A program made the position numbers and the translations under genes. A DNA stretch of 64,000 bases. Origin: Brumimicrobium glaciale. GTDB lineage: Bacteria; Bacteroidota; Bacteroidia; Flavobacteriales_D; Crocinitomicaceae. Each line of letters starts with the position of its first letter. The first letter of the stretch is position 1. This document shows positions 52,346 to 60,988 of this stretch, piece by piece. Location: contig NZ_SETE01000003.1 of NCBI RefSeq assembly GCF_004152935.1, forward strand, positions 513,876-577,875, in the 5' to 3' direction. The notes beneath the pieces are model-generated. The model was not told the origin of the DNA, searched no databases, and saw only the letters and a list, made by a program, of their open reading frames with translations.

Positions 52346-53965
52346 ATGAATACGATAAAATATTTTCTGCTTATCTCTAGCTTTTTTTTTACAACTTATA
52401 ATTATTCCCAAACAGCTCCTTTTGAAATTTCAATTGAACCAATGAATATTACCGGTTTAGGAGGAATTCAATCTTATGCTTTTGGTCAACACAATGGGAA
52501 ATGGCTTATTATCGGTGGTCGATTAGACGGATTGCACAGAAGACAACCTAACGCTGCGTTTGATATTGCAGGACACAATAATCAATTGATTGTTGTTGAT
52601 CCAGTTACACAAACGAAATGGTCTGCTCCTTTGACTTCTTTACCGATTTCGATTCAAGAACAATTGAGTTCCACAAATATGGAGTTTTCCCAAGATGGAG
52701 AATATTTATACTGCGTTGGTGGATATGGATATAGCGGAACTGAAGGAGACCACACAACATTCAAAAATTTAACTGCTATTAAAGTTCCGGATGTAATTAA
52801 TGCAGTGATTAACAACACGAATTTCACCAGTTTTTTCCGTCAAATTACAGATCCACAATTTCAAGTTACTGGTGGAATCTTGAGAAAAATGGGTTCAACT
52901 CATTATCTTATGGGAGGACAAAAATTCATTGGTAGATATAATCCTATGGGTCCAAATAACGGTCCTGGTTTCATTCAAGAATATACAGATGCTATTCGGA
53001 AATTTGACTTAGTGGATGATGGAACGAATATTACAATAACACATTTACCTTCTCATTTTGATGCAGCTAATTTACACAGAAGAGACTATAATGCAGAACA
53101 TCAAATAATGCCAGATGGAAGTCAAGCAATAACAATGTTTTCAGGTGTTTTTCAACATGCTGTAGATTTGCCTTTTTTAAATTCTGTGACAGTTGATAAC
53201 AATGGATACACTGTGAATAACACTTTTCAACAATATTATAACCATTATCATTGCTCAACCATACCATTGTATTCTGAATCAGAGAACGAAATGCACACTG
53301 TGTTTTTTGGAGGAATTGCTCAGTTTTATGACAATGCAGGAACGCTTGTACAAGACGACAATGTTCCTTTTGTGAATACAATTGCAAGGGTAACTAGAGA
53401 TGCCGCTGGAGATATGGCGGAGTATAAACTACCTATTGAAATGCCAGCACTTCTAGGAGCAGGGTCAGAGTTTATCCCTAATTTGAATTTACCTCATTTT
53501 ACGAATGACGTATTCAAATTAGACAGTGTTACTACAGATAGTGTTTTAATCGGATATATTTTTGGAGGAATAAGCAGTACGCAGCCCAATATATTCTTCA
53601 TCAATGACGGAACACAAAGTGATGCGCATAGCCAGATTTTCAAAGTTTATATTAAAAAACCTGAGCCTTTGTCTGTAGATCAATTAAATGATGCAAGTAT
53701 AAGTTTACTTAACTTGATGATTTACCCAAATCCTAATGATGGCGTATTGAATATTTCCTTTAATCTGACTAAAAAGGAAGAAGTGACAATATCAATTTTA
53801 GATTCAAAAGGGGCTTTAATGGATAAGATTTTACTTCAAAATCTAACTGCTGGGAAAAACGTATATTCAAAAAACATCAGCAAATTAACGGGTGGAAATG
53901 TTTACTTTATTTCCCTAGAAACCGCTACTGAGAAAGCTACGCATAAATTGATTGTAGGAAAATAA
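52346..53965 (+). CDS. T9SS-secreted Kelch-like beta-propeller protein (539 aa)
   Basis: Signal peptide MNTIKYFLLISSFFFTTYNYSQ. Repeated blocks such as HNGKWLIIGGRLDGLHRR, DGEYLYCVGGYGYSG, GSTHYLMGGQKFIGRYN, QAITMFSGVFQ, MHTVFFGGIAQFYDN and LIGYIFGGISS carry the double-glycine strand of Kelch repeats, giving a beta-propeller. The last about 75 residues are a type A T9SS sorting domain (LNLMIYPNPNDGVLNISF ... TGGNVYFISLETATEKATHKLIVGK). It should be exported through the outer membrane. No catalytic motif is visible. A TGTAACA-type operator lies upstream. Confidence 0.85.
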   Translation: MNTIKYFLLISSFFFTTYNYSQTAPFEISIEPMNITGLGGIQSYAFGQHNGKWLIIGGRLDGLHRRQPNAAFDIAGHNNQLIVVDPVTQTKWSAPLTSLPISIQEQLSSTNMEFSQDGEYLYCVGGYGYSGTEGDHTTFKNLTAIKVPDVINAVINNTNFTSFFRQITDPQFQVTGGILRKMGSTHYLMGGQKFIGRYNPMGPNNGPGFIQEYTDAIRKFDLVDDGTNITITHLPSHFDAANLHRRDYNAEHQIMPDGSQAITMFSGVFQHAVDLPFLNSVTVDNNGYTVNNTFQQYYNHYHCSTIPLYSESENEMHTVFFGGIAQFYDNAGTLVQDDNVPFVNTIARVTRDAAGDMAEYKLPIEMPALLGAGSEFIPNLNLPHFTNDVFKLDSVTTDSVLIGYIFGGISSTQPNIFFINDGTQSDAHSQIFKVYIKKPEPLSVDQLNDASISLLNLMIYPNPNDGVLNISFNLTKKEEVTISILDSKGALMDKILLQNLTAGKNVYSKNISKLTGGNVYFISLETATEKATHKLIVGK

Positions 53966-54025
53966 AAAAGAGATTCCTCTGGTGTCGAAAATTATAGATT
54001 TTGTCACCAGAGGAATCCCTCTTAA
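53962..54025 (-). terminator. Terminator between convergent genes, mainly for the M64 peptidase gene
   Basis: A perfect 13-bp stem (GATTCCTCTGGTG 53972-53984 with CACCAGAGGAATC 54005-54017). On the minus strand it is followed by a T-rich run, on the plus strand only by weak T/A sequence. Confidence 0.75.
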
Positions 54026-54083
54026 AAAATTCCGACTAAGTTTGATAATTCCTTTGCTTGAATTTACAACGTCATTTAATTCC

Positions 54084-55463
54084 TTATTTCTTTACAATTC
54101 GATGGGTATATAATTTAATTCCATTGTCATCATAAATGTTCAATAGATAAGTTTGCGACTCAATATCTCCCATTTTGAATAAATAAGTCTGTGAAGCATC
54201 AGAACTTAAAGTTTCAGTTTTAATGATTTGTCCCGTTGTTGAAAGCAATTCAAAAGTCAATTTCCTTGTAGATTTTTTATTGGATTTTAAATAAATCACA
54301 TCAGTACTTGGATTTGGATAAATCACAAAACTCGATTCTTTGGCTTGAATTTCCTCAATTCCTAATCCACTCTTATTGATTTGCCAGGTCACCGTATTCA
54401 AGTGAATTGTTTCATGATTATCTGTTCGCACCAATGGAGTATTGTCAACTACACTGAAATTTAAAGTATTTAATCCGTCAACTAAATCAATTGAAGCGAT
54501 AGAAATATTTGTATTTAAAATGTCAATTTCAACGCCATTTAATTCCCACGAAAATTCAAGTGTATTCGGATTCGGTAAGATCAATGAAACTTCAAAATCT
54601 AAATCGATTGACCCCATTTGAAGTGACGTTTGCGTTGGATTGAAGTCATCTATTGGTCCTTGAATTTGATGTATCCTTTCAATAGTAGCTTCCTTGCAAA
54701 CTGCACAATATTCATTGTTTAAAAAGCGCATTTCACAACTTTGATGAGGTCTATTCCATGATGCATCTTCTGGAAAAGGAAAAATATCAACGTTATCAGT
54801 TCCTATCCAATTTTTCCATTTGTTAGTTGAAGGATTATCATCTTGCGTTTTATTTGGCCTTTCGCCAGTGCTTGCAAACCAATATTCATCCGCCAAGTTG
54901 GCAAAAGAATGCCCTATTTCATGAATGAAAATTTCTTTTGCATTCGTATGTGCTGAAAAATAAGCGTAATCTCCTGCGCAACCTCCATATTCGGGAGTAT
55001 TTACAACCACAACTGCAATGTCAAAGTTGGGAACATTAGCCGCTAACACTTGAGTCGTTAAGTTTGTATTTGAAGTATAAATACACCTGTGAATATCTTG
55101 ATAATCGAAAGCAGTTTCTAAATATGTATCTGGATTGCTTATTGGAAATACTGGTTCCGCAACATCAGTGGCTGTGGCCGGATGCTTAATTCCGCTCTCA
55201 TTTGAAATCACTTTAATTGCGATAACATTAAAGTATTCACTGTAGTTTGAATAGGGCACTTTAGTAAACAAATAATCTTTCAAACCAGTTGCATCCGTAA
55301 TGAATTTCCCTTGATCAGCAGAAGTATAACCATCTCCTAAAATCACGAGATTTATGCGTTTGTCTGACGGACCGCTATTGTGTAAAACAATGGTATCAAA
55401 AACTTGAGAAAAAGTCACTCCACAGAATAGCAGAACAAACGGCAATAGAATTATTTTTTTCAT
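54084..55463 (-). CDS. Secreted M64-family metallopeptidase with T9SS tail (459 aa)
   Basis: Signal peptide MKKIILLPFVLLFCGVTFSQ, then the M64 start RINLVILGDGYTSADQGKF. The zinc site is HEIGHSFANLADEYW (H-E-x-x-H plus a downstream acidic ligand), about residue 185. A non-catalytic beta-sandwich region is followed by the sorting domain SSFVIYPNPSTDVIYLKSN ... YLLNIYDDNGIKLYTHRIVKK. M64 includes IgA peptidase-like proteins; the substrate here is unknown. The lipoprotein gene 2 bases upstream is cotranscribed. Confidence 0.88.
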   Translation of the reverse strand: MKKIILLPFVLLFCGVTFSQVFDTIVLHNSGPSDKRINLVILGDGYTSADQGKFITDATGLKDYLFTKVPYSNYSEYFNVIAIKVISNESGIKHPATATDVAEPVFPISNPDTYLETAFDYQDIHRCIYTSNTNLTTQVLAANVPNFDIAVVVVNTPEYGGCAGDYAYFSAHTNAKEIFIHEIGHSFANLADEYWFASTGERPNKTQDDNPSTNKWKNWIGTDNVDIFPFPEDASWNRPHQSCEMRFLNNEYCAVCKEATIERIHQIQGPIDDFNPTQTSLQMGSIDLDFEVSLILPNPNTLEFSWELNGVEIDILNTNISIASIDLVDGLNTLNFSVVDNTPLVRTDNHETIHLNTVTWQINKSGLGIEEIQAKESSFVIYPNPSTDVIYLKSNKKSTRKLTFELLSTTGQIIKTETLSSDASQTYLFKMGDIESQTYLLNIYDDNGIKLYTHRIVKK

Positions 55464-55465
55464 AA

Positions 55466-55966
55466 TTAAATAGTAATATTTTCTTGGTATAATTCAAGAT
55501 CTCCTGATGGAAGAATATTCAGAATCTTAATGGATTTTATATTGTTTTTTCGATTAAATCTTAAGTAAAATTGACTTTTTTCTAATCGGTTATTTTGCGT
55601 GTTCATTTCACCTTCATTTCCATATTGTTCGATGGTTTGAATGAGCGGATTTTTTATAATCATTTCTTCTTGAACCACTTTTTTATCATCCAGAAGTTGA
55701 ATAATTAAATTATCGGTCTGTCTTGGTGCATTAATAATTGTGTTTTCCTTTATCGTTCCCGGAACAACTTGTGTTTCTGTTAAAGTTATTATCGTTTTTT
55801 TGTCACCACGTTTTTCAATATCAAAATATAGAAAAACGATTTTTGAAACATCTTCTATCTCTGGAGTTTCAACTTCTTCTTCCATGGAAATATTTGAATC
55901 GTGGGTGGTTCCACAAGCAGAAATAAATAGTAAACCAAGTATCAGAAATAAATAAGATAATCGCAT
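55466..55966 (-). CDS. Lipoprotein (166 aa), paralogue of the gene at 51614
   Basis: Signal peptide II MRLSYLFLILGLLFISAC with lipobox ISAC. Same length as the copy at 51614 and same block order: SKIVFLYFDIEKRGDKKTIITLTETQVVPGTIKENTI, APRQTDNLIIQLLDDKKVVQEEMIIKNPLIQTIEQ and LRFNRKNNIKSIKILNI. It ends 2 bases before the M64 peptidase gene, so both are produced together. It might anchor or inhibit the peptidase; this is inference from position only. Confidence 0.78.
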   Translation of the reverse strand: MRLSYLFLILGLLFISACGTTHDSNISMEEEVETPEIEDVSKIVFLYFDIEKRGDKKTIITLTETQVVPGTIKENTIINAPRQTDNLIIQLLDDKKVVQEEMIIKNPLIQTIEQYGNEGEMNTQNNRLEKSQFYLRFNRKNNIKSIKILNILPSGDLELYQENITI

Positions 55967-56140
55967 AATTAGCGTGAATTTTCAATAAAAATATGGATTA
56001 ACTAACTGTTATCATAACTAATTCTTGAGTTTCGTTAAAAAGTCTCTTCAAAAAAAGAGAAAATATCTTTCACGACTTCCTATCAAAGATTTAAAGTTGT
56101 ATTCATCTTAAAGGATATGTTTGCAAATAAACGGCTCTAA
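55967..56140. other. Intergenic region before the second palindromic element
   Basis: AT-rich sequence holding the promoter of the lipoprotein-M64 unit; no gene was seen. Confidence 0.35.
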
Positions 56141-56656
56141 ATGAAATACTGTGGGTAATCAATTTTAATCCTTCGAAAAATTAATGGTTCTACTACGAAT
56201 TTAACTGTAGCCTACATGAGTTGTATTTTAAAGTATTTATCAATATTATCATTTCATTTTTACAAGCAAGCATATGGTGGTCTGTATTTCAATTGATTAG
56301 TCCCGGCGGGACGGCATATTAATAGCCAAGGACGTAAGTCCTTGGTTTAAAACAAATAGATATAATACAAATCCCCACAAAATCGACCTAATTGCATGCA
56401 ATTAGGTCGATTTTGTGGGGATTTGTTTCGGTTTGTATCGTTTGGCGGATGGACTTACGTCCATCCCTATTAACATGCCGTCCCGCCGGGACTTCGGACA
56501 GTAAGTACTTAAATAACAGGGGTTTATCAAATTAAGCGAATTAGATTTTTAATAGAAAGTTTCCATTTAAATAAAAGTAGAACCAAATTAACAATCGTTT
56601 AGCTTCAATTAAAACCATAGATTTTAAAACTACCCACACAAAATCATATAGAACCA
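56141..56656 (-). repeat. 516-bp palindrome-rich non-coding element, copy 2 (inverted relative to copy 1)
   Basis: Reverse complement of 19491-20004. The central 60-bp palindrome lies at 56367-56426. Its arms differ from copy 1 at two positions (ACAAATCCCCACAA against ACAAAACCCAACAA) and both changes are mirrored in the other arm, so pairing stays perfect. The outer stem (56308-56325 with 56467-56484) is identical to copy 1 when read on the minus strand, including the single G-T pair. The loop of one side hairpin differs (GTAA here, TGAT in copy 1). The element ends 39 bases before the VIT transporter gene. Confidence 0.92.
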
Positions 56657-56695
56657 AATAAACAATTACATTTGAATTAAGAATTCTATTTTAAA

Positions 56696-57436
56696 ATGAA
56701 TTCTACAAAACTTGATGTTATGGATGACAAATCAGTTAACCTCGATACTTATTTAGACAATCATTTCATAAACCGCAGTAATTGGTTGAGAGCAGCCGTA
56801 CTTGGCGCAAATGATGGAATATTATCCACTGCAAGTTTAGCCATTGGTGTTGCTGCGGCAAGTGATTCAAGAGAAGCGATTGTGCTAGCAACGCTGGCGG
56901 GATTGGTTGCAGGAGCTTTATCGATGGCAGCTGGAGAATATGTTTCTGTAAGTTCACAAACCGATTTAGAAAAAGCGGATATCGAGAGAGAGCGCATAGA
57001 ATTAGAAGAAACACCTGAACAGGAATTACAGTTTTTAGCCGAAATTTATGAAGGCAGAGGACTTAAAAAGGAAACTGCAATGATTGTAGCACTCGAGCTC
57101 ACCGAAAAAGATGCTTTAAGAGCACATGTGAGAGACGAGTTGGGAATCAATGAATCGAATAAAGCTAAACCTATTCAGGCTGCCTTTGCTTCAGGTGCGT
57201 CATTTACAGTGGGCGGAATGTTGCCATTTTTAGTCACGCTCTTTCTTTCTCTAGAAGGCATGGAATATTCCCTTTATGCTTTTGCTATTTTCTTTTTAAT
57301 TCTTCTTGGAGCATTGTCAGCAAGAGCAGGCGGTTCAAGTATATGGAAAGCAGTGGTGAGAATTACTTTTTGGGGAACCGTGGCTATGGGATTAACTGCA
57401 TTTGTAGGGTATTTGTTTAATGTGAATGTGGGGTAG
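56696..57436 (+). CDS. VIT1/CCC1-family iron/manganese transporter
   Basis: A 246-aa membrane protein. The family start RSNWLRAAVLGANDGILSTASLAIGVAAA is followed by AGLVAGALSMAAGEYVSVSSQTDLEKADIERERIELEETPEQEL, the cytoplasmic metal-binding helical region with many glutamates, then FTVGGMLPFLVTLFL and two more helices. It has five membrane segments in total. Members move Fe2+ or Mn2+ out of the cytoplasm by proton antiport. It starts 39 bases after the palindromic element, which therefore contributes to or interrupts its promoter region. Confidence 0.9.
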   Translation: MNSTKLDVMDDKSVNLDTYLDNHFINRSNWLRAAVLGANDGILSTASLAIGVAAASDSREAIVLATLAGLVAGALSMAAGEYVSVSSQTDLEKADIERERIELEETPEQELQFLAEIYEGRGLKKETAMIVALELTEKDALRAHVRDELGINESNKAKPIQAAFASGASFTVGGMLPFLVTLFLSLEGMEYSLYAFAIFFLILLGALSARAGGSSIWKAVVRITFWGTVAMGLTAFVGYLFNVNVG

Positions 57437-57731
57437 TTTTGCTAACCATCATGTTGGTTAATGACTGTCACATCTTTTCTTTCAAAAGAAGCCAAAATGA
57501 AATATCCTGAGATTTTGAATAAGAATTTTGAGCAAATGTTTTAAGTAATGTCCGTGTTTCTTAATAAGAATCCATGAAGAAACAAGCAAATATAAAATTA
57601 GATTTATCGGAAAATGAACGTAAAAAGCTATGCTCAAATAAAGATGAAACACCGATTTTAATTTGTCTCACTCTGATTTATAAAACCCTTGAAGTCAATC
57701 ACTAAAATTAAATGTTAGTATAATCCCAAAG
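57437..57731. other. Spacer with gene debris
   Basis: A 43-codon frame (57574-57705, MKKQANIKLDLSENERKKL...) may be the start of a decayed small gene, but nothing confirms it. Otherwise no gene is seen. Confidence 0.3.
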
Positions 57732-57798
57732 TCTAACCTCTAACCTCTAACCTCTAACCTCTAAAAGTCTAATGTCTAATATCTAACTTCTAATGTCT
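57732..57798. repeat. Heptamer tandem repeat (TCTAACC)n and degenerate continuation
   Basis: Four exact TCTAACC units (57732-57759) and a partial fifth are followed by looser variants (GTCTAAT, ATCTAAC, TTCTAAT). A shorter related run occurs at 49079-49098. It lies just after the stop of the convergent minus-strand 112-aa gene. Confidence 0.9.
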
Positions 57799-57810
57799 CT
57801 AAATCGCGAG

Positions 57811-58149
57811 TTAATACAACAAATCACCATAACCCCAAATTAGAGTTCCCACCAATCCTGTAATTCCAGAGGTCAATGACAAGACTTCATGTCTCACATC
57901 TTTGATTTTTATAGTATTTATTTTTTCTTTCAGTCCAATATTAGATCGAAATAAATTTTCTAGTTCTGACTTTTTCAAATTCGAAAGTAAAAACTGAACC
58001 ACTACAGATACAAAACTTAAAATAGCGCCAGATCTTGCAAACCAATCTCCTTCTGAATCTAGAGAAGCGTAAGCGGATATTAAGCTGAAAGCAATTCCAA
58101 AAGTTAATAAAATGATGGGTTGTCGGTATTTCTTTTTATCAATAATCAT
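57811..58149 (-). CDS. Small membrane protein (112 aa)
   Basis: Three hydrophobic segments are visible: about 12-27 (PIILLTFGIAFSLISAYASL), 38-57 (SGAILSFVSVVVQFLLSNL) and 92-110 (LTSGITGLVGTLIWGYGDLLY). An acidic loop separates the last two. No family is recognised. The start MIIDKKKYRQP gives a positive-inside N-terminus. Function unknown. Confidence 0.6.
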   Translation of the reverse strand: MIIDKKKYRQPIILLTFGIAFSLISAYASLDSEGDWFARSGAILSFVSVVVQFLLSNLKKSELENLFRSNIGLKEKINTIKIKDVRHEVLSLTSGITGLVGTLIWGYGDLLY

Positions 58150-58273
58150 TTGAATGGTGTTTTTTGAGAAGCAAATTAAAAACTATTTACCGAATTACTC
58201 TACTAAAGGTTAAACATTTCTAACGTTAAGATTTTGTTCCTAAATTGATGGTTTAAATCACGAAATTAAAGAA

Positions 58274-58500
58274 ATGATTAAAGATAATTTCTTGAAGCCA
58301 CTTTCAACCTTCGCTTTGACCGGAGAATGGATCAAAGATGATTAATCTCATTTGAATAATACACTCTTTTGGAATACCGCAGAACCTTACATTTATTTCC
58401 GCACCACAGATGACAGTCGCCTGCTGATTGTTGGAGAAGATGAAGATTTTAAATACTTTATTTCATGTGTAAATTTGAGTATTATTCAAAACACATATTG
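58274..58500 (+). pseudogene. Remnant of an FAD-dependent oxidoreductase (DAO family)
   Basis: The frame reads FLKPLSTFALTGEWIKDD, a TAA stop, then SHLNNTLFWNTAEPYIYFRTTDDSRLLIVGEDEDFKY before losing similarity. The segment LFWxTAxPYxYxRTTxDxRxxxGGEDEDF is characteristic of the middle of DAO-type oxidoreductases. The N-terminal FAD-binding and C-terminal parts are missing, so this is a decayed fragment. Confidence 0.75.
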
Positions 58501-58736
58501 ATTCTATTATTATAGTCAATTTGAGATTACAATTCTTTGAAGAAAAAGTAAATCTATTGCCCACTAAACCCAAATCCATACATCTTCACCAACACCAATC
58601 CAAAAAGATCTGCGAGATCTGAGAAAGAACTTCTTCTCAACCCATCTCTTAACGATTAATGTGAGACATTCAGTCAACATACGATCCCTAAGTTCCGCTA
58701 TTCCTTTACATTCTCCTAAAAAGTCCTTACTTTTGC
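58501..58736. other. Spacer before the aldehyde dehydrogenase gene
   Basis: No gene is visible. A TAnnTTTG box with partner could not be found, though the TTTGCATG just before the start is close to the -7 consensus only by chance. Confidence 0.3.
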
Positions 58737-60308
58737 ATGAATCAAAAAATCAAAGAATACATGTCAGGAATTGATATCAAAGAGGTACTTAGTCAATTAG
58801 GAGTTAAAAACGAAGTCAACAGAGGAGCATCAACAGGTAAAAATTGGATCGATACTAAAGGCGATGTTATTGATTCATTTACACCAGTAGATGGTTCAAA
58901 AATCGGACAAGTAAAATTAGCATCAGTAGCAGATTATAACGAAGCAGTTGATGTAGCAACATCAGCATTTCATGAGTGGAGACAATGGACAGCGCCAGCG
59001 CGTGGAGAAGTTGTTCGTCAAATTGGAAATGCTTTAAGAGAATATAAAGAGCCACTTGGTAAACTTGTTTCTTACGAAATGGGGAAATCTTACCAAGAAG
59101 GTTTAGGTGAAGTTCAAGAAATGATTGATATCTGTGATTTCGCAGTAGGTCTTTCTCGTCAACTTTACGGATTAACAATGCACTCTGAGCGTCCAGGACA
59201 CAGAATGTATGAGCAATATCACCCACTAGGAGTTGTTGGAGTAATTTCAGCATTTAACTTCCCAGTTGCAGTTTGGAGTTGGAATACAGCTTTGGCATGG
59301 GTTTGTGGAGACTCATGTGTATGGAAACCATCTGAAAAAACACCTTTAACATCTATCGCTTGTCAAAATATCGCACAAGAAGTATTTGCTAAAAACAATG
59401 TTCCAGAAGGAGTTTCTACAATGGTAATTGGTGGTCCAGAAATTGGAAAAGCATTAGCTGAAGACAAAAGAATCGCTTTGGTTTCTGCAACAGGATCAAC
59501 AAGAATGGGTCGTTCTGTTTCTGAAGCAGTAGCGAAACGTTTAGGAAAATCATTATTAGAGTTAGGAGGAAACAACGCAATGATCATCACACAAGATGCA
59601 GACTTGAAAATTGTTGTTCCAGGTGCTGTATTTGGTGCTGTTGGAACTGCAGGACAACGTTGTACTTCTACACGTCGTTTGATTATTCACGATAGCATTT
59701 ACGACAAAGTAATGAAAACTATCGTTGGAGCTTACGGTCAAATTAAGATTGGTAATCCATTAGATGAAAACATGCATGTTGGACCGCTTATCGATAAAGA
59801 TGCTGTAAACAATTACTTAAACGCAATTGCATCAGCTAAGAAAGAAGGTGGAAAAGAATTGGTTGAAAGTGGAGTATTAGAAGGAAAAGGATACGAATCA
59901 GGATGCTACGTTAGACCAGCAATTATCGAAGTTGAGAATCACTACGAAACGGTACAAAACGAAACATTCGCACCGATTCTTTATGTGATGAAATATTCAG
60001 GAGATGTTACCGAAGCACTTAAACTTCAAAATGGAGTTGTTCAAGGTTTATCTTCTGCAATCATGACTACAAACTTACGTGAAGCAGAGCATTTCTTATC
60101 AGCATTAGGTTCTGATTGTGGAATTGCAAACGTTAATATCGGTACTTCAGGTGCTGAGATTGGTGGAGCTTTCGGAGGTGAAAAAGAAACAGGAGGTGGA
60201 CGTGAGTCTGGTTCTGATGCTTGGAAAGTTTACATGAGAAGACAAACAAATACGATCAACTATACAACTGAATTGCCATTGGCGCAAGGTATCAAGTTCG
60301 ATTTGTAA
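58737..60308 (+). CDS. Aldehyde dehydrogenase, ALDH7 type (aminoadipate semialdehyde/piperidine-6-carboxylate dehydrogenase-like)
   Basis: A 523-aa NAD-dependent dehydrogenase. The catalytic cysteine is in GTAGQRCTSTRRL (C309) and the general base in LELGGNNAMI (E275). Other marks are FNFPVAVWSWNTALAWVCGDSCVWKPSEKTPL, SATGSTRMGRSVSEAVAKRLGKS and the NETFAPILYVMKY block. The ELGGNNA and AGQRCTSTRR versions separate ALDH7 from other ALDHs. The family oxidises alpha-aminoadipic semialdehyde in lysine breakdown. No other lysine-pathway gene is nearby. A terminator follows. Confidence 0.92.
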   Translation: MNQKIKEYMSGIDIKEVLSQLGVKNEVNRGASTGKNWIDTKGDVIDSFTPVDGSKIGQVKLASVADYNEAVDVATSAFHEWRQWTAPARGEVVRQIGNALREYKEPLGKLVSYEMGKSYQEGLGEVQEMIDICDFAVGLSRQLYGLTMHSERPGHRMYEQYHPLGVVGVISAFNFPVAVWSWNTALAWVCGDSCVWKPSEKTPLTSIACQNIAQEVFAKNNVPEGVSTMVIGGPEIGKALAEDKRIALVSATGSTRMGRSVSEAVAKRLGKSLLELGGNNAMIITQDADLKIVVPGAVFGAVGTAGQRCTSTRRLIIHDSIYDKVMKTIVGAYGQIKIGNPLDENMHVGPLIDKDAVNNYLNAIASAKKEGGKELVESGVLEGKGYESGCYVRPAIIEVENHYETVQNETFAPILYVMKYSGDVTEALKLQNGVVQGLSSAIMTTNLREAEHFLSALGSDCGIANVNIGTSGAEIGGAFGGEKETGGGRESGSDAWKVYMRRQTNTINYTTELPLAQGIKFDL

Positions 60309-60330
60309 TCGTTAAAATTATATTTTTCAA

Positions 60331-60360
60331 AAGTCTCGGCGGTAACGTCGGGACTTTTTT
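60331..60360 (+). terminator. Terminator of the aldehyde dehydrogenase gene
   Basis: An 11-bp stem (AAGTCTCGGCG with CGTCGGGACTT, two wobbles), loop GTAA and a T tract. Confidence 0.9.
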
Positions 60361-60400
60361 GCTTTTGTTAGATTGTTGGGTGCTTGATAGGGATGATGGA

Positions 60401-60447
60401 ACGCGGATGACGCGGATGCAAGCAGCGCGGATTAGCACGGATTTTTT
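60401..60447 (+). repeat. Dispersed GC-rich repeat, copy B
   Basis: Reverse complement of 5068-5114, with ACGCGGATGACGCGGATGCA as the longest shared core. It lies after the terminator of the aldehyde dehydrogenase gene. Confidence 0.75.
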
Positions 60448-60645
60448 ACATCTGGTTAATGCAGAATTTAGTCCCGTTTTTTTAATAGGAATCACGAATT
60501 ACTCTCTTTTTTCACTGTGATATCTGTGGAAATAAATTAAGTACCAAAGGCGCTTTAACTTAACCCTTCTTCCTTTTTTTTCTTCTCTGCGGATCTCTGC
60601 ACCTCTGCGGAACTCTGCGTAATTTTTCTTTTTTATCTCCTTTCA
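60448..60645. other. Intergenic region with CTCTGCG-type repeats
   Basis: Contains a run of short related units (TCTGCGGATCTCTGCACC, TCTGCGGAACTCTGCG, about 60585-60620) like those common in flavobacterial intergenic DNA. No gene is seen. Confidence 0.5.
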
Positions 60646-60688
60646 TGATTTACATCATATTTTAATCAATCCCCACCCCTTATATTTG
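60646..60688 (+). promoter_or_regulatory. FNR-type box and -7 box (upstream candidate promoter of nadAB)
   Basis: TGATTTACATCA (60646-60657), an exact TGAT-N4-ATCA match, is followed after 23 bases by TATATTTG (60681-60688), a full TAnnTTTG -7 box. The centre of the operator lies about 42 bases before the expected start of transcription, the class II activator position. Confidence 0.6.
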
Positions 60689-60860
60689 TCCCATATTAGA
60701 ATAGCAATTGAGCTGCTAGTGAATATAAAAACTGAAACGATTCTCAATATCACATTTTTTCATCTCTCTAAATGTCCTTGGGAATTGTTTCTTTTTTTTC
60801 ATAAAACTTACAATTCCATCTTAAAAATAATAAAAGACTAATTTATCTCTTATTAAAAAG

Positions 60861-60903
60861 TGACTTAGGTCATATTTTTTCTGTTCCTGTGGAATTACAT
60901 TTG
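60861..60903 (+). promoter_or_regulatory. Crp/FNR-type box and -7 box (proximal candidate promoter of nadAB)
   Basis: The perfect palindrome-like TGACTTAGGTCA (60861-60872) is followed after 23 bases by TACATTTG (60896-60903), a TAnnTTTG -7 box. Spacing is identical to the upstream pair. The nadA start codon lies 85 bases beyond the -7 box. Confidence 0.62.
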
Positions 60904-60988
60904 GGCGTTAATCATTGAAGAGAATTATGGCCTCCGTTTTTATGAAATTTCGGACAGTATTCTACACTTCAATTATCGAATATTCAAA

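Noticed and set aside
57574-57705. A 43-codon frame starting MKKQANIKLDLSENERKKL
   Set aside because: Possibly the start of a lost small gene, but without a family match or a conserved end it is not called.
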